From an uncultured Oscillospiraceae bacterium (GTDB lineage: Bacteria; Bacillota; Clostridia; Oscillospirales; Oscillospiraceae), in NCBI GenBank assembly GCA_944385035.1, contig CALWVV010000010.1:29009-93008 (forward strand): DNA of 64,000 nt. The letters run 5' to 3'. This document shows positions 33,997 through 42,517 of this stretch, in pieces. The translations under genes were made by a program, and so were the position numbers. The notes beneath the pieces are model-generated. The model did not search any database and had not been told where the DNA came from. It saw only the letters and a list, made by a program, of their open reading frames with translations. Position 1 is the stretch's first letter. Each line of letters begins with the position of its first letter.

Positions 33997-35271
33997 TCAG
34001 CTCTCCGCTTCCAGCCGTTCCAGGAGCAGGGAGAGAGCGGTATCTGCATCGATTACGCCGGAGCAGTTCAGGACGAACATCCGGTCTCCTACAAGGCCGA
34101 TATATACCGTGTGGGCAGCTTTTGTGTCGGAATATTGGTAAGTAAAGCGGGTCAGGCCATCCAGAACGGAGGGGAGCGACTCCTCCTGGAGAAAGTCAAA
34201 GGCGTTGGTGTGATCGTGGATAAACGGGGTGTTTTCTTCCCAATTTTTCCGGTACTGCTCCAGGGAATGGCGGTGCTCCTCCACCCGGCCCTCATAGACC
34301 AGCCGGGCCAGAGCGGGGGAGAGGGCACGCACATGTTCCTGAGAGAGCCGGGTGTCCGTTTTTGTCCCGTCGGAAAGAGTTACCTCGCCCCCCTGGACTA
34401 CATTGTACTGCTCCGGGGCCAGGGCCGACCAGGATAATTCATCGTAGTGGAGAAGCTCCTGGTTGTTGTAAAGACGAATCTGTGCACTTGCCGGGATGAG
34501 CTCTTCCAGTGTGACGTGGGGGAAGGCCCATTCCTCGGGTCCGGACAGCCGCCGGGAATTAGAGGGGTTGAACCAGAGAAGGGTAAGGAAAAAACCCACG
34601 GCCGCCAGTGTCGCCAGCAAGACCAATGCCAAGCTCCGCAGCTCCGGGTAGCTCCTACGGCCCGGAGACGGCCATTCCCCACGCTTGAGGATGGACTGTG
34701 TACGGTAGATGCCGCAAAAGACACCCAAATTTGTGGAGATCACCGAAAGAGCCAGGATTACCATCAGGGCATAGATGGGAAGAAGGGTATCTGAGCGCAG
34801 GATCATGGACATCAAAAGGGATGCCGGCCGGGTGAAGAGCAAGACCCACTCGTCCCAGAAGGCCGCTCCCAGCCAGAGGATCAGGAGAAAGAGGCTGAAC
34901 CACACCCGTTTGCGCTGACGTTTCATGGCCAGGGCCATACTGAAGGCATCGTTGTAAAGATCGGGGGACTGAGGATCATCACAGCTGTAGATAGCGTAAA
35001 GCTTTCCTGCCTTACCCTCATACCGCCACCCGGCTTCCTGATAGCTGGAGATCCGGTTTTGCAGCTCCAGCTCTCCGATGAGATCCACCCCTGGGTCCAG
35101 GCGGTAGCGGGTGCGGGGGGCGTCCGGATCGGTGCGGAAGGGCACCCGTCCGATGAAGGACCACCCCGGCCAGCCGTTGAGAAGGTACCCTTTTTGGGCC
35201 TGCTCATTGAGCCAGTGTTCGATCCCGGCAAAATCCCATATGGGGTAGGGCAGCCATTTTTTTACGATCAT
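33997..35271 (-). CDS. DUF2812 membrane protein, copy 2 of 4
   Basis: A 424-residue paralogue, the most diverged at the start (MIVKKWLPYPIWDFAGIEHW). Cytosolic part to about 120 with RYRLDPGVD and YQEAGWRYEGK, equivalent to the YR-E-P and E-GW patterns of the other copies. Three helices about 122-145, 163-187 and 212-232, then an exposed domain of about 190 residues. GGAGG-like AGGCGAG before the ATG. Fourteen bases behind copy 1. Function unknown. Confidence 0.8.
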   Translation of the reverse strand: MIVKKWLPYPIWDFAGIEHWLNEQAQKGYLLNGWPGWSFIGRVPFRTDPDAPRTRYRLDPGVDLIGELELQNRISSYQEAGWRYEGKAGKLYAIYSCDDPQSPDLYNDAFSMALAMKRQRKRVWFSLFLLILWLGAAFWDEWVLLFTRPASLLMSMILRSDTLLPIYALMVILALSVISTNLGVFCGIYRTQSILKRGEWPSPGRRSYPELRSLALVLLATLAAVGFFLTLLWFNPSNSRRLSGPEEWAFPHVTLEELIPASAQIRLYNNQELLHYDELSWSALAPEQYNVVQGGEVTLSDGTKTDTRLSQEHVRALSPALARLVYEGRVEEHRHSLEQYRKNWEENTPFIHDHTNAFDFLQEESLPSVLDGLTRFTYQYSDTKAAHTVYIGLVGDRMFVLNCSGVIDADTALSLLLERLEAES

Positions 35272-35285
35272 GGGGCTCGCCTCCT

Positions 35286-36488
35286 TTACAAAGCGTCAAA
35301 GGTTGCGGCAAAGAGGGGGAGATAGTCCAGGAGGTTCTGTTCTCCGTAGTAGTCGGCAAAGAGGACGGTGGTTCCCCGGCGCAGGATAAAAATCCCGCCG
35401 GGCAGGAAGGTGCGTGTTTCCCCGGTCAGCTCATTGGTGTGGATCCACTTCTCCCGTGGGGCATAGCGGATCTCATCCAGCCCATAGGCGGCCTCCAAGG
35501 TTTCGTAGTCTCCCGAGCCGTTGATGTACTGCCGGCTCCACTCCTCACAGCGTAGTTCGGCAAGGATCTCCAGAGGATAGCGGGTGATGGAGATTTCCAG
35601 CCGGGGCACGTCAAAAGGACTCTGGTTTGCGCTGAAGCTTCCGTATTGCTGAAAATACCAATGTTCCGGGTTCAGCAAAGTCCCATGGTGGGAGATGTAA
35701 TCCATGTGATAGAAAGGATCCTGGTGAATGCGGAAATCCGCTCCCTCCAGGTCAGTGAGGGTGACAAAGCCCGAGCCCTCCAGATCATAGGGGCGGTAGT
35801 CCAGACCGGAAAAGAGCTGAACGGTGTTGATGAGAACGGGCAGCAGAAGGAGCAGTCCCGCCGCCAGCAGCCATCCCAGCCCCCGGTGGCCCCTGGGGGA
35901 TGTACCGTTTTTGACCGCCTTGCGGTAACGCAGCAAATGAATGAGCCCCAACAGGTAGGATAGGTCAACGAAGAAAAAGCCCAGTGCTGCCAGCAGGAAA
36001 GGAATGATCATACCGTCGGACAGGGTCTCCACCGGGTAGTACCGGAGACACACCCAGTCGATTTCCCAGGGAGCGCCTTGCCCGTAGAGCCCCAAGAGCA
36101 GGAGATTTCCCAAAAGCAGAAGCAGTCCGCAGGCAAGCTTGAAGTGGAAAAATTTCCGGAAGGCGTAGTCCAGTGTGTCCGGGTCCGTGTGGGCCTGAGC
36201 GTCCAGGTCGGAAGAGACATACACAAAGAAGCTGCCCCGGAACATGCCCCAATATTGCCAGCCGGATTGCTCATAAATGGCGTTTAGTTCCGGATCTTCC
36301 GCTACAGGGCCCTGAATGGGCTCCAGATGAACCTGAACCCGAAGGGGGGTGGAGCGCTCAAAAAGAGCGATTGGCCCCATGGCTGCGGCAAAGCGAAGCC
36401 CCTGGGCGGAGCATTCCGCCAGCCAACTTTCCAGACCTGGGATATCAAAGCCGCCGAAGGGAATCAGGCGAACGATGGTATGTTTCAT
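35286..36488 (-). CDS. DUF2812 membrane protein, copy 1 of 4
   Basis: A 400-residue paralogue, first after padR. The start MKHTIVRLIPFGGFDIPGLESW carries the shared IP-x-x-x-DIPGLE-W core. Cytosolic part to about 115, helices about 118-136, 160-186 and 204-227, exposed C-terminal domain. Its ATG overlaps the padR stop by four bases (ATGA), so translation is coupled to padR. DUF2812 genes are known to lie beside PadR regulators; their biochemical role is not established. Confidence 0.84.
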   Translation of the reverse strand: MKHTIVRLIPFGGFDIPGLESWLAECSAQGLRFAAAMGPIALFERSTPLRVQVHLEPIQGPVAEDPELNAIYEQSGWQYWGMFRGSFFVYVSSDLDAQAHTDPDTLDYAFRKFFHFKLACGLLLLLGNLLLLGLYGQGAPWEIDWVCLRYYPVETLSDGMIIPFLLAALGFFFVDLSYLLGLIHLLRYRKAVKNGTSPRGHRGLGWLLAAGLLLLLPVLINTVQLFSGLDYRPYDLEGSGFVTLTDLEGADFRIHQDPFYHMDYISHHGTLLNPEHWYFQQYGSFSANQSPFDVPRLEISITRYPLEILAELRCEEWSRQYINGSGDYETLEAAYGLDEIRYAPREKWIHTNELTGETRTFLPGGIFILRRGTTVLFADYYGEQNLLDYLPLFAATFDAL

Positions 36489-36796
36489 CTCAGCTCCTCC
36501 TCTCCGTCCAGCACACAGGCCTTTAACCGTTCCAGCTCCTCCCGGAAGGCATCCCGGCCTTTGTCGGTAATGCGGTAGGTACGCTTGCGCCCGTCCACCT
36601 GGGTTTCTTCAATGAGCTTTTCCTCCTGAAACTTCGCCAGCAGGGTATAGAGGGTTCCGGGGCCCAGCCGTACCCGGCCGGCAGTTTTCTGTGAGACAAA
36701 GTCGGTGATCTCAATGCCGCACATCTCTCCGTGAAGAAAGGACATGAGCACATAGTACATAGGCTCGGTCAGTCCGCCCTTATCCCGTCCAGGCAT
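36485..36796 (-). CDS. PadR family transcriptional regulator
   Basis: A 103-residue winged-helix repressor: LTEPMYYVLMSFLHGEMCGIEI for the first helices, GPGTLYTLLAKFQEEKLIEE as the recognition helix, RKRTYRITDKGRDAF for the wing, and a short C-terminal helix, as in PadR subfamily 2. ATG 36796 follows AAAGGGGGAAG. It is first in a five-gene operon with four DUF2812 genes. The 19-base operator at its promoter indicates autorepression. Ligand unknown; related PadR proteins respond to phenolics, antibiotics or envelope stress. Confidence 0.93.
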   Translation of the reverse strand: MPGRDKGGLTEPMYYVLMSFLHGEMCGIEITDFVSQKTAGRVRLGPGTLYTLLAKFQEEKLIEETQVDGRKRTYRITDKGRDAFREELERLKACVLDGEEELR

Positions 36797-36821
36797 CGCA
36801 CTTCCCCCTTTCTCGAATCTC

Positions 36822-36840
36822 AATATCGTCTAACGATATT
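36822..36840. promoter_or_regulatory. probable PadR operator
   Basis: Perfect palindrome AATATCGT-CTA-ACGATATT. It contains the TATCGT/ACGATA half-sites familiar from PadR-type regulators and overlaps the -10 box and start of the padR promoter. Confidence 0.72.
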
Positions 36841-36866
36841 ATAACATGAGATTATGAGAAGCACAA
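36838..36866 (-). promoter_or_regulatory. promoter of padR-DUF2812 operon
   Basis: Minus-strand TTGTGC (36861-36866), 17-bp spacer, perfect TATAAT (36838-36843). The operator begins three bases inside the -10 box. Confidence 0.75.
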
Positions 36867-37034
36867 GAGCAACAAATGGATCTTCCAACAAAATTAAGAA
36901 AAAGTTTTTGCCGCAAGCCCATCAAAATATGACGGGAAGCCCTATCCCGGTTTCGGCCCCTTTCGCCCGGAGAGGTTCCTATAATAAGGACTGCGGGACA
37001 GCCTGCCGACAAGTGGAGGAAAGGGGAGAGGTAC

Positions 37035-37907
37035 ATGACGGTTATTTATGTGGACACGCTCTTTCTGCTCAACGCCATTGTAGATTATCTGCTCCTTTTG
37101 GCTGCCGCCCGGCTGGCGGGGGAACCCCTGCGGCGGCTGCGCTTTGCCCTGGGGGCAGTACTGGGGGGACTTTATGCGGTGGCCATTTTCGCGCCGGGGT
37201 TGTCCTTTCTCTCCCACCCTCTGTGCCGGGCGGCATCAGCGCTGCTGATGATGGTGGCGGCCTATGGGGGGAGCCGCAGGCTTCTCCGGCAGGGGATTTT
37301 ATTCGTTGCCCTTACCTGTGCCTTTGGAGGGGGGGTGGTAGCCATTGGACTGATGGGGGGCACCGGCCTGTCTCTGGGAGGCGGGGTCTTCTATTCGTCC
37401 ATGGACCTCAAAATGGTTTTGCTGTCCGCGGCGGTGTGCTATCTGGTGATCACGCTGGTCTTTCGCAGACTGGGGCGGCATACCGCCGCAGGCGGGGAGC
37501 TGGCCCGTGCTGTGCTTCGATTAGGAGACCGCAGGGTGGAGCTGACTGCCCTGGTGGACACAGGCAACACCCTCACCGACCCGGTGTCGGGACGAGGGGT
37601 GATGGTGGCCGAGGGAGATGCTGCTCGGGATCTCTTTCCCCATGACCGCCGACCCACAGCCGAGGATCTGCGGGATCCCGCCGGAGCGCTGGAGCGGCTG
37701 GGAACGGGGCGCTGGAGGGGACGCTTTCGCCTTTTGCCCTACCGCTCGGTGGGGGTGGACCGGGGGCTGCTGCTGGCGGTGCGGGCAGACAGTCTGGAAG
37801 TGGATGGATGTGCCAGAGGGCCTGTGCTGGTGGCCCTGTCGCCGACCCCCGTGTCAGACGGGGGCGGATACCGGGCCCTGATCGGGCCAATGGAGGATGG
37901 AATATGA
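37035..37907 (+). CDS. spoIIGA: sigma-E processing peptidase SpoIIGA
   Basis: A 290-residue membrane aspartic protease that cleaves pro-sigma-E in the mother cell after asymmetric septation. Five hydrophobic helices in residues 1-150, then a cytosolic protease domain with the catalytic motif [12 protein letters not shown] near residue 176 and a second conserved LLPYRSVG. The stop overlaps the sigE start by four bases. GGAGAGGT before ATG. Substrate and enzyme are thus made together. Upstream is the PadR operon, not ftsZ. Confidence 0.92.
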   Translation: MTVIYVDTLFLLNAIVDYLLLLAAARLAGEPLRRLRFALGAVLGGLYAVAIFAPGLSFLSHPLCRAASALLMMVAAYGGSRRLLRQGILFVALTCAFGGGVVAIGLMGGTGLSLGGGVFYSSMDLKMVLLSAAVCYLVITLVFRRLGRHTAAGGELARAVLRLGDRRVELTALVDTGNTLTDPVSGRGVMVAEGDAARDLFPHDRRPTAEDLRDPAGALERLGTGRWRGRFRLLPYRSVGVDRGLLLAVRADSLEVDGCARGPVLVALSPTPVSDGGGYRALIGPMEDGI

Positions 37908-38632
37908 AAGGGAAAATGCTTTACATCAAATGGATGAACCGTTTGGCTGGCCTGTTTACCCGGCTGGGCCTTCTCCAGCCGGGTAAAATCATGTACATCG
38001 GGGGCAGCGACACCCTTCCCGCCCCTCTGGACCGGGCGGAGGAGGCAGAGCTGATCGCCCGCCTGGAGGCAGGGGATGCCAGGGCCAGGAACAAGCTCAT
38101 CGAGCACAACCTGCGCCTGGTGGCCTATATTGCCCGGCGCTTTGAAAACACCGGGATCCACATCGAGGACCTGATCTCCATCGGGACCATCGGCCTCATT
38201 AAGGCGGTGGGCACCTATCAGCCCGCCAAAAGCATTAAGCTGGCCACCTACGCCAGCCGGTGCATTGAAAACGAAATCCTCATGTATCTGCGGAAAACAG
38301 CAAACCAGAAAAGTGAGTTGTCCTTTGATGAACCGCTCAATACCGATTGGGACGGAAATGAGCTTCTGCTCAGTGACATTTTGGGCACAGATGAGGATCT
38401 GGTGGTGCAGCCTCTGGAGGCGGATGTGGACCGGCAGCTGCTCCATCAGGCTTTGGAGCGGCTGGAAGAGCGGGAGAAGCATATTATCACCCTGCGCTTT
38501 GGTTTGGACGGGCGGCGGGAGTGTACCCAGAAGGAGGTGGCTGACCTTTTGGGAATCTCCCAATCTTATATTTCTAGATTAGAAAAGCGGATTATCGCCC
38601 GCCTGAAAAAAGAAATTTTGCGATTGATGTAG
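37904..38632 (+). CDS. sigE: sporulation sigma factor E precursor
   Basis: A 242-residue sigma-70 family protein, mother-cell sporulation factor. The N-terminal pro-sequence (about 1-30, [10 protein letters not shown] and [14 protein letters not shown]) matches the SpoIIGA cleavage region. Region 2 ([22 protein letters not shown]) and region 4 ([21 protein letters not shown]) are complete. Start ATG overlaps the spoIIGA stop, with GGAGG eight bases upstream. sigG, which usually follows, is absent here. Confidence 0.96.
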   Translation: MKGKMLYIKWMNRLAGLFTRLGLLQPGKIMYIGGSDTLPAPLDRAEEAELIARLEAGDARARNKLIEHNLRLVAYIARRFENTGIHIEDLISIGTIGLIKAVGTYQPAKSIKLATYASRCIENEILMYLRKTANQKSELSFDEPLNTDWDGNELLLSDILGTDEDLVVQPLEADVDRQLLHQALERLEEREKHIITLRFGLDGRRECTQKEVADLLGISQSYISRLEKRIIARLKKEILRLM

Positions 38633-38732
38633 AAGCTATGGCCAAAGAGGGGAAACCATGATATAATTTTCCGGGTATTTGGAGGGATACCATGAGAATT
38701 GGAACAAGAGAGAGAAAGAGAGGAAGAAAACT

Positions 38733-40187
38733 ATGTATGACGCGTTTCTGAATCTGATCTTGGCAATCAGCGACGCCATGTACAGCTATATCTTGATCAT
38801 CATGCTGCTGGGTGTGGGATTGTACTTCACCCTGCGGGGCAAGCTGCTCCAGCTGCGCATGCTCCCGGAATCCATCCGGGTGGTGGGGGAGAAATCCAAA
38901 GATGAGAACTCCGTTTCCGCCTTCGAGGCTTTGATGGTGTCCACCGCCAGCCGGGTGGGTACCGGCAACATTGTGGGCGTGGCCAATGCCATTGCCGTGG
39001 GCGGCTACGGCGCGGTGTTCTGGATGTGGCTCATCGCCATTGTGGGCGGAGCCTCTGCCTTTGTAGAGAGTACCCTGGCTCAAATTTATAAGAAGAAGGA
39101 CCCCAAGGGCGGCAGCTACGGCGGCCCCTCCTATTACATTGAGGCAGCCCTCCACAGCCGTCTGCTGGGTGTGATCTTCGCCGTGGTGCTCATTGCCACC
39201 TATGCCGGCGGCTTCAATATGGTGGCCTCCTTTAACCTGCTGGACAGCTTCACCAGCTATGCCTTCTATGAGCAGGCGGGCTATGTGACCCTGGGCGGCG
39301 GTACCTACAGCGTGGTTACTCTGGTGGGCGGCGCGGTGCTGGCGTTGCTGGTTGCCGTATGTGTGCTGGGTGGCGGCAAGCGCATCGTCAAGGTCACCGG
39401 TGTACTGGTGCCGGTAATGGGCGTGCTGTATATTCTCATGGCCCTGGTGGTCATGGTGCTGAACCTGAACATGATCCCCAGTGTACTGGCCCGGATTTTC
39501 CACGACGCTTTTGATTTCCAGGCCATCTTCGGCGGAGCAGTGGGCTTTGGTTCTTCCGCCATTATGCAGGGCATTAAGCGCGGCCTGTACTCCAACGAGG
39601 CCGGCGTGGGCTCCGCCCCTAATGCGGCCGCCGCTGCCAGCGTATCCCACCCGGTCAAGCAGGGCCTGGTGCAGATGCTCTCGGTGTTCATTGACACCAT
39701 CCTGGTGTGTACTGCCACGGCCATGATGTGCCTGAGCACCGGCATTGACATCAAGGGCGGCCTGAACGGCGCTCCCCTGGTGCAGGCCTCTCTGGCTACT
39801 ACCTTCGGCAGCGTGGGCCCCTATTTCATCACGTTCGCCCTGCTGCTGTTTGCCTTTACCACTCTGCTGGGCAACCTCTTCTATTGCGAGGGCTGTCTGA
39901 ACTACATTGCCGGACATACCTTAAAGAACAGCGCCATGAATGTGTTCCGCCTGGTTGCCTGTGTGCTGGTCTTTTTGGGCGGGCAGCTGGAGTTCAGCCT
40001 GGTTTGGAATCTGGCGGATGTGCTCATGGGCTGTATGGCCATTATCAACCTGCCGGTCATCGTCATTCTGGGCGGCACCGCTATGCGGGCCCTGAAGGAC
40101 TATACCCAGCAGCGTCATGAGGGGAAGGATCCGGTATTTAAGGCCTCTTCCATTGGACTGAAGCAGAAGACAGATTTTTGGAATTAA
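38733..40187 (+). CDS. sodium:alanine symporter, AGCS family
   Basis: A 484-residue transporter with about eleven membrane helices that imports alanine or glycine with Na+. Family signatures include TASRVGTGNIVGVANAI, FWMWLIAIVGGASAFVE and GLYSNEAGVGSAP. The start MYDAFLNLILAI follows GAGAGGAAG; a longer upstream frame lacks a binding site. An extended -10 (TGATATAAT, ending 38667) lies about 65 bases ahead, so it is likely transcribed alone, and a strong terminator follows. Na+ symport would draw on the gradient made by an Na+-type Rnf, if this Rnf is of that type. Confidence 0.93.
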   Translation: MYDAFLNLILAISDAMYSYILIIMLLGVGLYFTLRGKLLQLRMLPESIRVVGEKSKDENSVSAFEALMVSTASRVGTGNIVGVANAIAVGGYGAVFWMWLIAIVGGASAFVESTLAQIYKKKDPKGGSYGGPSYYIEAALHSRLLGVIFAVVLIATYAGGFNMVASFNLLDSFTSYAFYEQAGYVTLGGGTYSVVTLVGGAVLALLVAVCVLGGGKRIVKVTGVLVPVMGVLYILMALVVMVLNLNMIPSVLARIFHDAFDFQAIFGGAVGFGSSAIMQGIKRGLYSNEAGVGSAPNAAAAASVSHPVKQGLVQMLSVFIDTILVCTATAMMCLSTGIDIKGGLNGAPLVQASLATTFGSVGPYFITFALLLFAFTTLLGNLFYCEGCLNYIAGHTLKNSAMNVFRLVACVLVFLGGQLEFSLVWNLADVLMGCMAIINLPVIVILGGTAMRALKDYTQQRHEGKDPVFKASSIGLKQKTDFWN

Positions 40188-40201
40188 ATTGGATAAGTTA
40201 C

Positions 40202-40234
40202 GGGGCATGGAGACGTACCATGCCCCATTTTTTT
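40202..40234 (+). terminator. intrinsic terminator of the symporter gene
   Basis: 9-bp perfect stem GGGGCATGG / CCATGCCCC, seven-base loop, then ATTTTTTT. Confidence 0.92.
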
Positions 40235-40268
40235 GGAAAATCAGGGGTGCACTGCCAGGGAAAAGAGT

Positions 40269-40297
40269 TTGACAGCCGGGGAGGGATGGGGTAGAAT
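40269..40297 (+). promoter_or_regulatory. promoter of rex
   Basis: TTGACA (40269-40274), 17-bp spacer, TAGAAT (40292-40297). A short hairpin (CCGCC / GGCGG) lies in the leader. I see no clear Rex operator overlapping it. Confidence 0.75.
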
Positions 40298-40390
40298 AAC
40301 AAAGTATTGTATTAGAGTCCACCGCCTCATAGGGCGGCGGCTATACCGGCTGGGCTGTACTGGCCCGGAGCCTGGGAGACGGAGCGTAGA

Positions 40391-41059
40391 ATGAAACGAA
40401 ATGCGAAAGTATCCACGGCGGTGATTCGCCGCCTGCCTCGATATTACCGCCATCTGTCGGAATTACAGCGAGCCGGCGTGGTGCGGATCTCCTCCAGTGC
40501 CCTGGGAAAGTCCATGGGACTGACTGCCTCTCAGATCCGTCAGGATCTGTTCTGCTTTGGAGAGTTTGGTCAGCAGGGATACGGGTATAAGGTGGATAGC
40601 TTAAAAGAGGAAATTGGAGAAATTTTGGGCATCAACCGGGGCCATACGGTGGTGGTCATGGGCACGGGCAACCTGGGGCGTGCCATCATTCAAAATTTTC
40701 AGTTTTCCAGCAATGGGTTCCGCCTGTTGGCGGCGTTTGACGTCAATCCGCAGGTGGTTGGCACCAAGATTGCGGGAGTGCCCGTTTACCACGCCGATGA
40801 GCTGGAGGCCTTTGTGGCTGCCCATCCAGTGAGTGTCGGTATGCTTACGGTATCCATTTCTGCGGCCCAGAGTGTGTGCGACCGTCTGGTCAATGCCGGG
40901 GTGCGGGGGATTTGGAACTTTACCAACCACGAGTTGGCCATCAGCCGGGAAAATGTGGTGGTAGAGTCGGTCCATTTTTCCGATAGTCTGCTGACCCTGA
41001 GCTATCTGATCTCTCAGCAGGGAGAGACGGCGGAGGAGAGAGAGGAGGAGCTGCCATGA
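40391..41059 (+). CDS. rex: redox-sensing transcriptional repressor Rex
   Basis: A 222-residue dimeric repressor that binds DNA when NAD+ is high and leaves it when NADH binds. Winged helix about 1-78 (AVIRRLPRYYRHLSEL, TASQIRQDLFCFGEFG), then a Rossmann NADH domain with MGTGNLGRAI near residue 91, and the C-terminal domain-swap helix. It probably controls fermentation and energy genes, perhaps including the Rnf operon 1.7 kb downstream. Its last codon overlaps the start of the S-layer-domain gene by four bases. Confidence 0.96.
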   Translation: MKRNAKVSTAVIRRLPRYYRHLSELQRAGVVRISSSALGKSMGLTASQIRQDLFCFGEFGQQGYGYKVDSLKEEIGEILGINRGHTVVVMGTGNLGRAIIQNFQFSSNGFRLLAAFDVNPQVVGTKIAGVPVYHADELEAFVAAHPVSVGMLTVSISAAQSVCDRLVNAGVRGIWNFTNHELAISRENVVVESVHFSDSLLTLSYLISQQGETAEEREEELP

Positions 41060-42159
41060 AGAAATTTCTAAGGCCGCTGGTGCTGGCCGTGGCCTTTGTA
41101 TTGCTGGCGGCCGGAGCTTATGCCGCGGTATCCGGGGACGGACCGGTGAGCCTGAGCTATCTCGTGGAGAACTTTATGCCTCAGGTCTTCCGAGCCGGGA
41201 CCGAGGCTGCCTACGGCGCCCTTGAGGATACCTATGATACGGCGAAGTCTACGTTGGATCAGGTCCATGGACAGGTGACCAGCGGGGGAAGCGTTGCCTC
41301 CGGGCAGTCCAGTGACACCCTCCAGCGCCGGGAGTGGTATGATGGACAGCGGATTTGTCTGAGTACCGGCAGCGGTGCCCTGATGCTGGAGGGCTATGCC
41401 GCCGTCACCCATAACGGTGCGGTGGTGGATGTGACCGCCGGGACCGAGGTCTCCTCCGGCGCTGCGTTAAATGCCAACCACCGCTACCTGGTGGGAGAGG
41501 ATACCACAGCTTATATCACCATCCAGTCCGGCTATGCCACCATGGGGGTACAGGGAAGCTACACCGTGGAGGGGGGAAACACTGCTGCGGCACCCTTCCT
41601 GGATGTGAAGCAGAGCGACTGGTACTATGCGCCGGTCAATTATGTGTATGAGAAAAAGCTCTTCTCCGGGATGAGCGAACATACCTTCGGCCCCAAGGAA
41701 CCGATGACCCGTGCCATGCTCACTACCGTTCTCTATCAGCTGGCCGGAGCTCCGGCCGGGGAGATGGCCAGCGCGGATGTGTCCCTGAGCGATGTACCGG
41801 CCAGCGCCTGGTATGCCCCTTATGTAAAGTGGGCGGTGTCCCAGGAGGTGACGGCAGGCACGGGAAACGGTACCTTCTCTCCCAACATGCAGGTCACCCG
41901 AGAGCAGGTGGTGGTGATGCTCTATAGCTTTGCCTCCAATTATATGGGAATGAGCATGGGCCAGGGCGCCGATTTAAACGCCTATCAGGATCGGGACAAG
42001 GTGAGCAGCTGGGCTCAGGAGGCGATGGCCTGGGCGGTGGCCGAAGGAGTGGTCAGCGGCGCAAGCAATGGCGGTGTACTTACCCTTAATCCCCAGTACA
42101 ACGCCAACCGGGCCGAGGTAGCTACCATGCTGCGTTCCTTCGCGGAAAAGATTTCCTGA
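41056..42159 (+). CDS. secreted protein with C-terminal S-layer homology repeats
   Basis: A 367-residue exported protein. Signal peptide 1-24 (LAVAFVLLAAGAYA), an N-terminal region of unknown fold with a coiled-coil-like stretch (60-75), a middle beta-rich region, and about three SLH repeats from residue 180 to the end (FLDVKQSDWYYAPVNYV, LSDVPASAWYAPYVKWAV, YQDRDKVSSWAQEAMAWAV). SLH repeats bind pyruvylated cell-wall polymers, so the protein sits on the cell surface. The ATG overlaps the rex stop (ATGA), giving translational coupling to a redox regulator, which is unexpected. Confidence 0.9.
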   Translation: MKKFLRPLVLAVAFVLLAAGAYAAVSGDGPVSLSYLVENFMPQVFRAGTEAAYGALEDTYDTAKSTLDQVHGQVTSGGSVASGQSSDTLQRREWYDGQRICLSTGSGALMLEGYAAVTHNGAVVDVTAGTEVSSGAALNANHRYLVGEDTTAYITIQSGYATMGVQGSYTVEGGNTAAAPFLDVKQSDWYYAPVNYVYEKKLFSGMSEHTFGPKEPMTRAMLTTVLYQLAGAPAGEMASADVSLSDVPASAWYAPYVKWAVSQEVTAGTGNGTFSPNMQVTREQVVVMLYSFASNYMGMSMGQGADLNAYQDRDKVSSWAQEAMAWAVAEGVVSGASNGGVLTLNPQYNANRAEVATMLRSFAEKIS

Positions 42160-42251
42160 AGAACAGACACCCATTTTCTGTTCCTGCCATATGATAGGAA
42201 TGAGAGCGGCAGACAGCCCTCTTAAAACTTTCATATCAGGAGGTACTCATT

Positions 42252-42398
42252 ATGGGGTGCTGCAATAACGGTTGGGGCGGCAACAGCTGCCTGTGGATCA
42301 TCATCCTTTTGGTCATTCTGTGCTGCTGCGGCAACGGCAACGGCAACAGCTGCGGCAACAGCAACAACTGTGGCTGCAACAACGGCTGCGGCTGCTGA
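42252..42398 (+). CDS. 48-residue Cys/Gly/Asn-rich membrane peptide
   Basis: Starts MGCCNNGWGGNSC, then a short hydrophobic helix (LWIIILLVIL) and a tail of CCC and repeated GN/NSC/CGC units. Ten or more cysteines in 48 residues. AGGAGG with eight-base spacing and a strong terminator behind make it a convincing gene. Similar small Gly/Cys-rich proteins (YjcZ-like) occur in spore formers, which fits sigE nearby, but this is by resemblance. CATATGATA (about 42189-42197) upstream has the form of a sigma-K -10 box; weak evidence. Confidence 0.7.
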   Translation: MGCCNNGWGGNSCLWIIILLVILCCCGNGNGNSCGNSNNCGCNNGCGC

Positions 42399-42420
42399 CG
42401 GACACAGAAACACTTGCAAA

Positions 42421-42452
42421 CGGGTGCGGAGTTTTCCGCACCCGATTTTTTT
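42421..42452 (+). terminator. intrinsic terminator
   Basis: 10-bp perfect stem CGGGTGCGGA / TCCGCACCCG with a four-base loop, then ATTTTTTT. Confidence 0.93.
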
Positions 42453-42482
42453 GCGAAAAATGGATGAAGGCTGCAAATTATC

Positions 42483-42511
42483 TTGCATTTTTATGAAAGA
42501 TGGTGTATGAT
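42483..42511 (+). promoter_or_regulatory. promoter of the rnf operon
   Basis: TTGCAT (42483-42488), 17-bp spacer, TATGAT (42506-42511), giving a leader of about 210 bases before rnfC. Confidence 0.6.
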
Positions 42512-42517
42512 ATTTGC

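Noticed and set aside
40298-40330. Possible Rex operator in the rex leader
   Set aside because: ACAAAGTATTGTATTAG has part of a Rex-like half-site, but the two halves do not match the TTGTTAA-N4-TTAACAA pattern.
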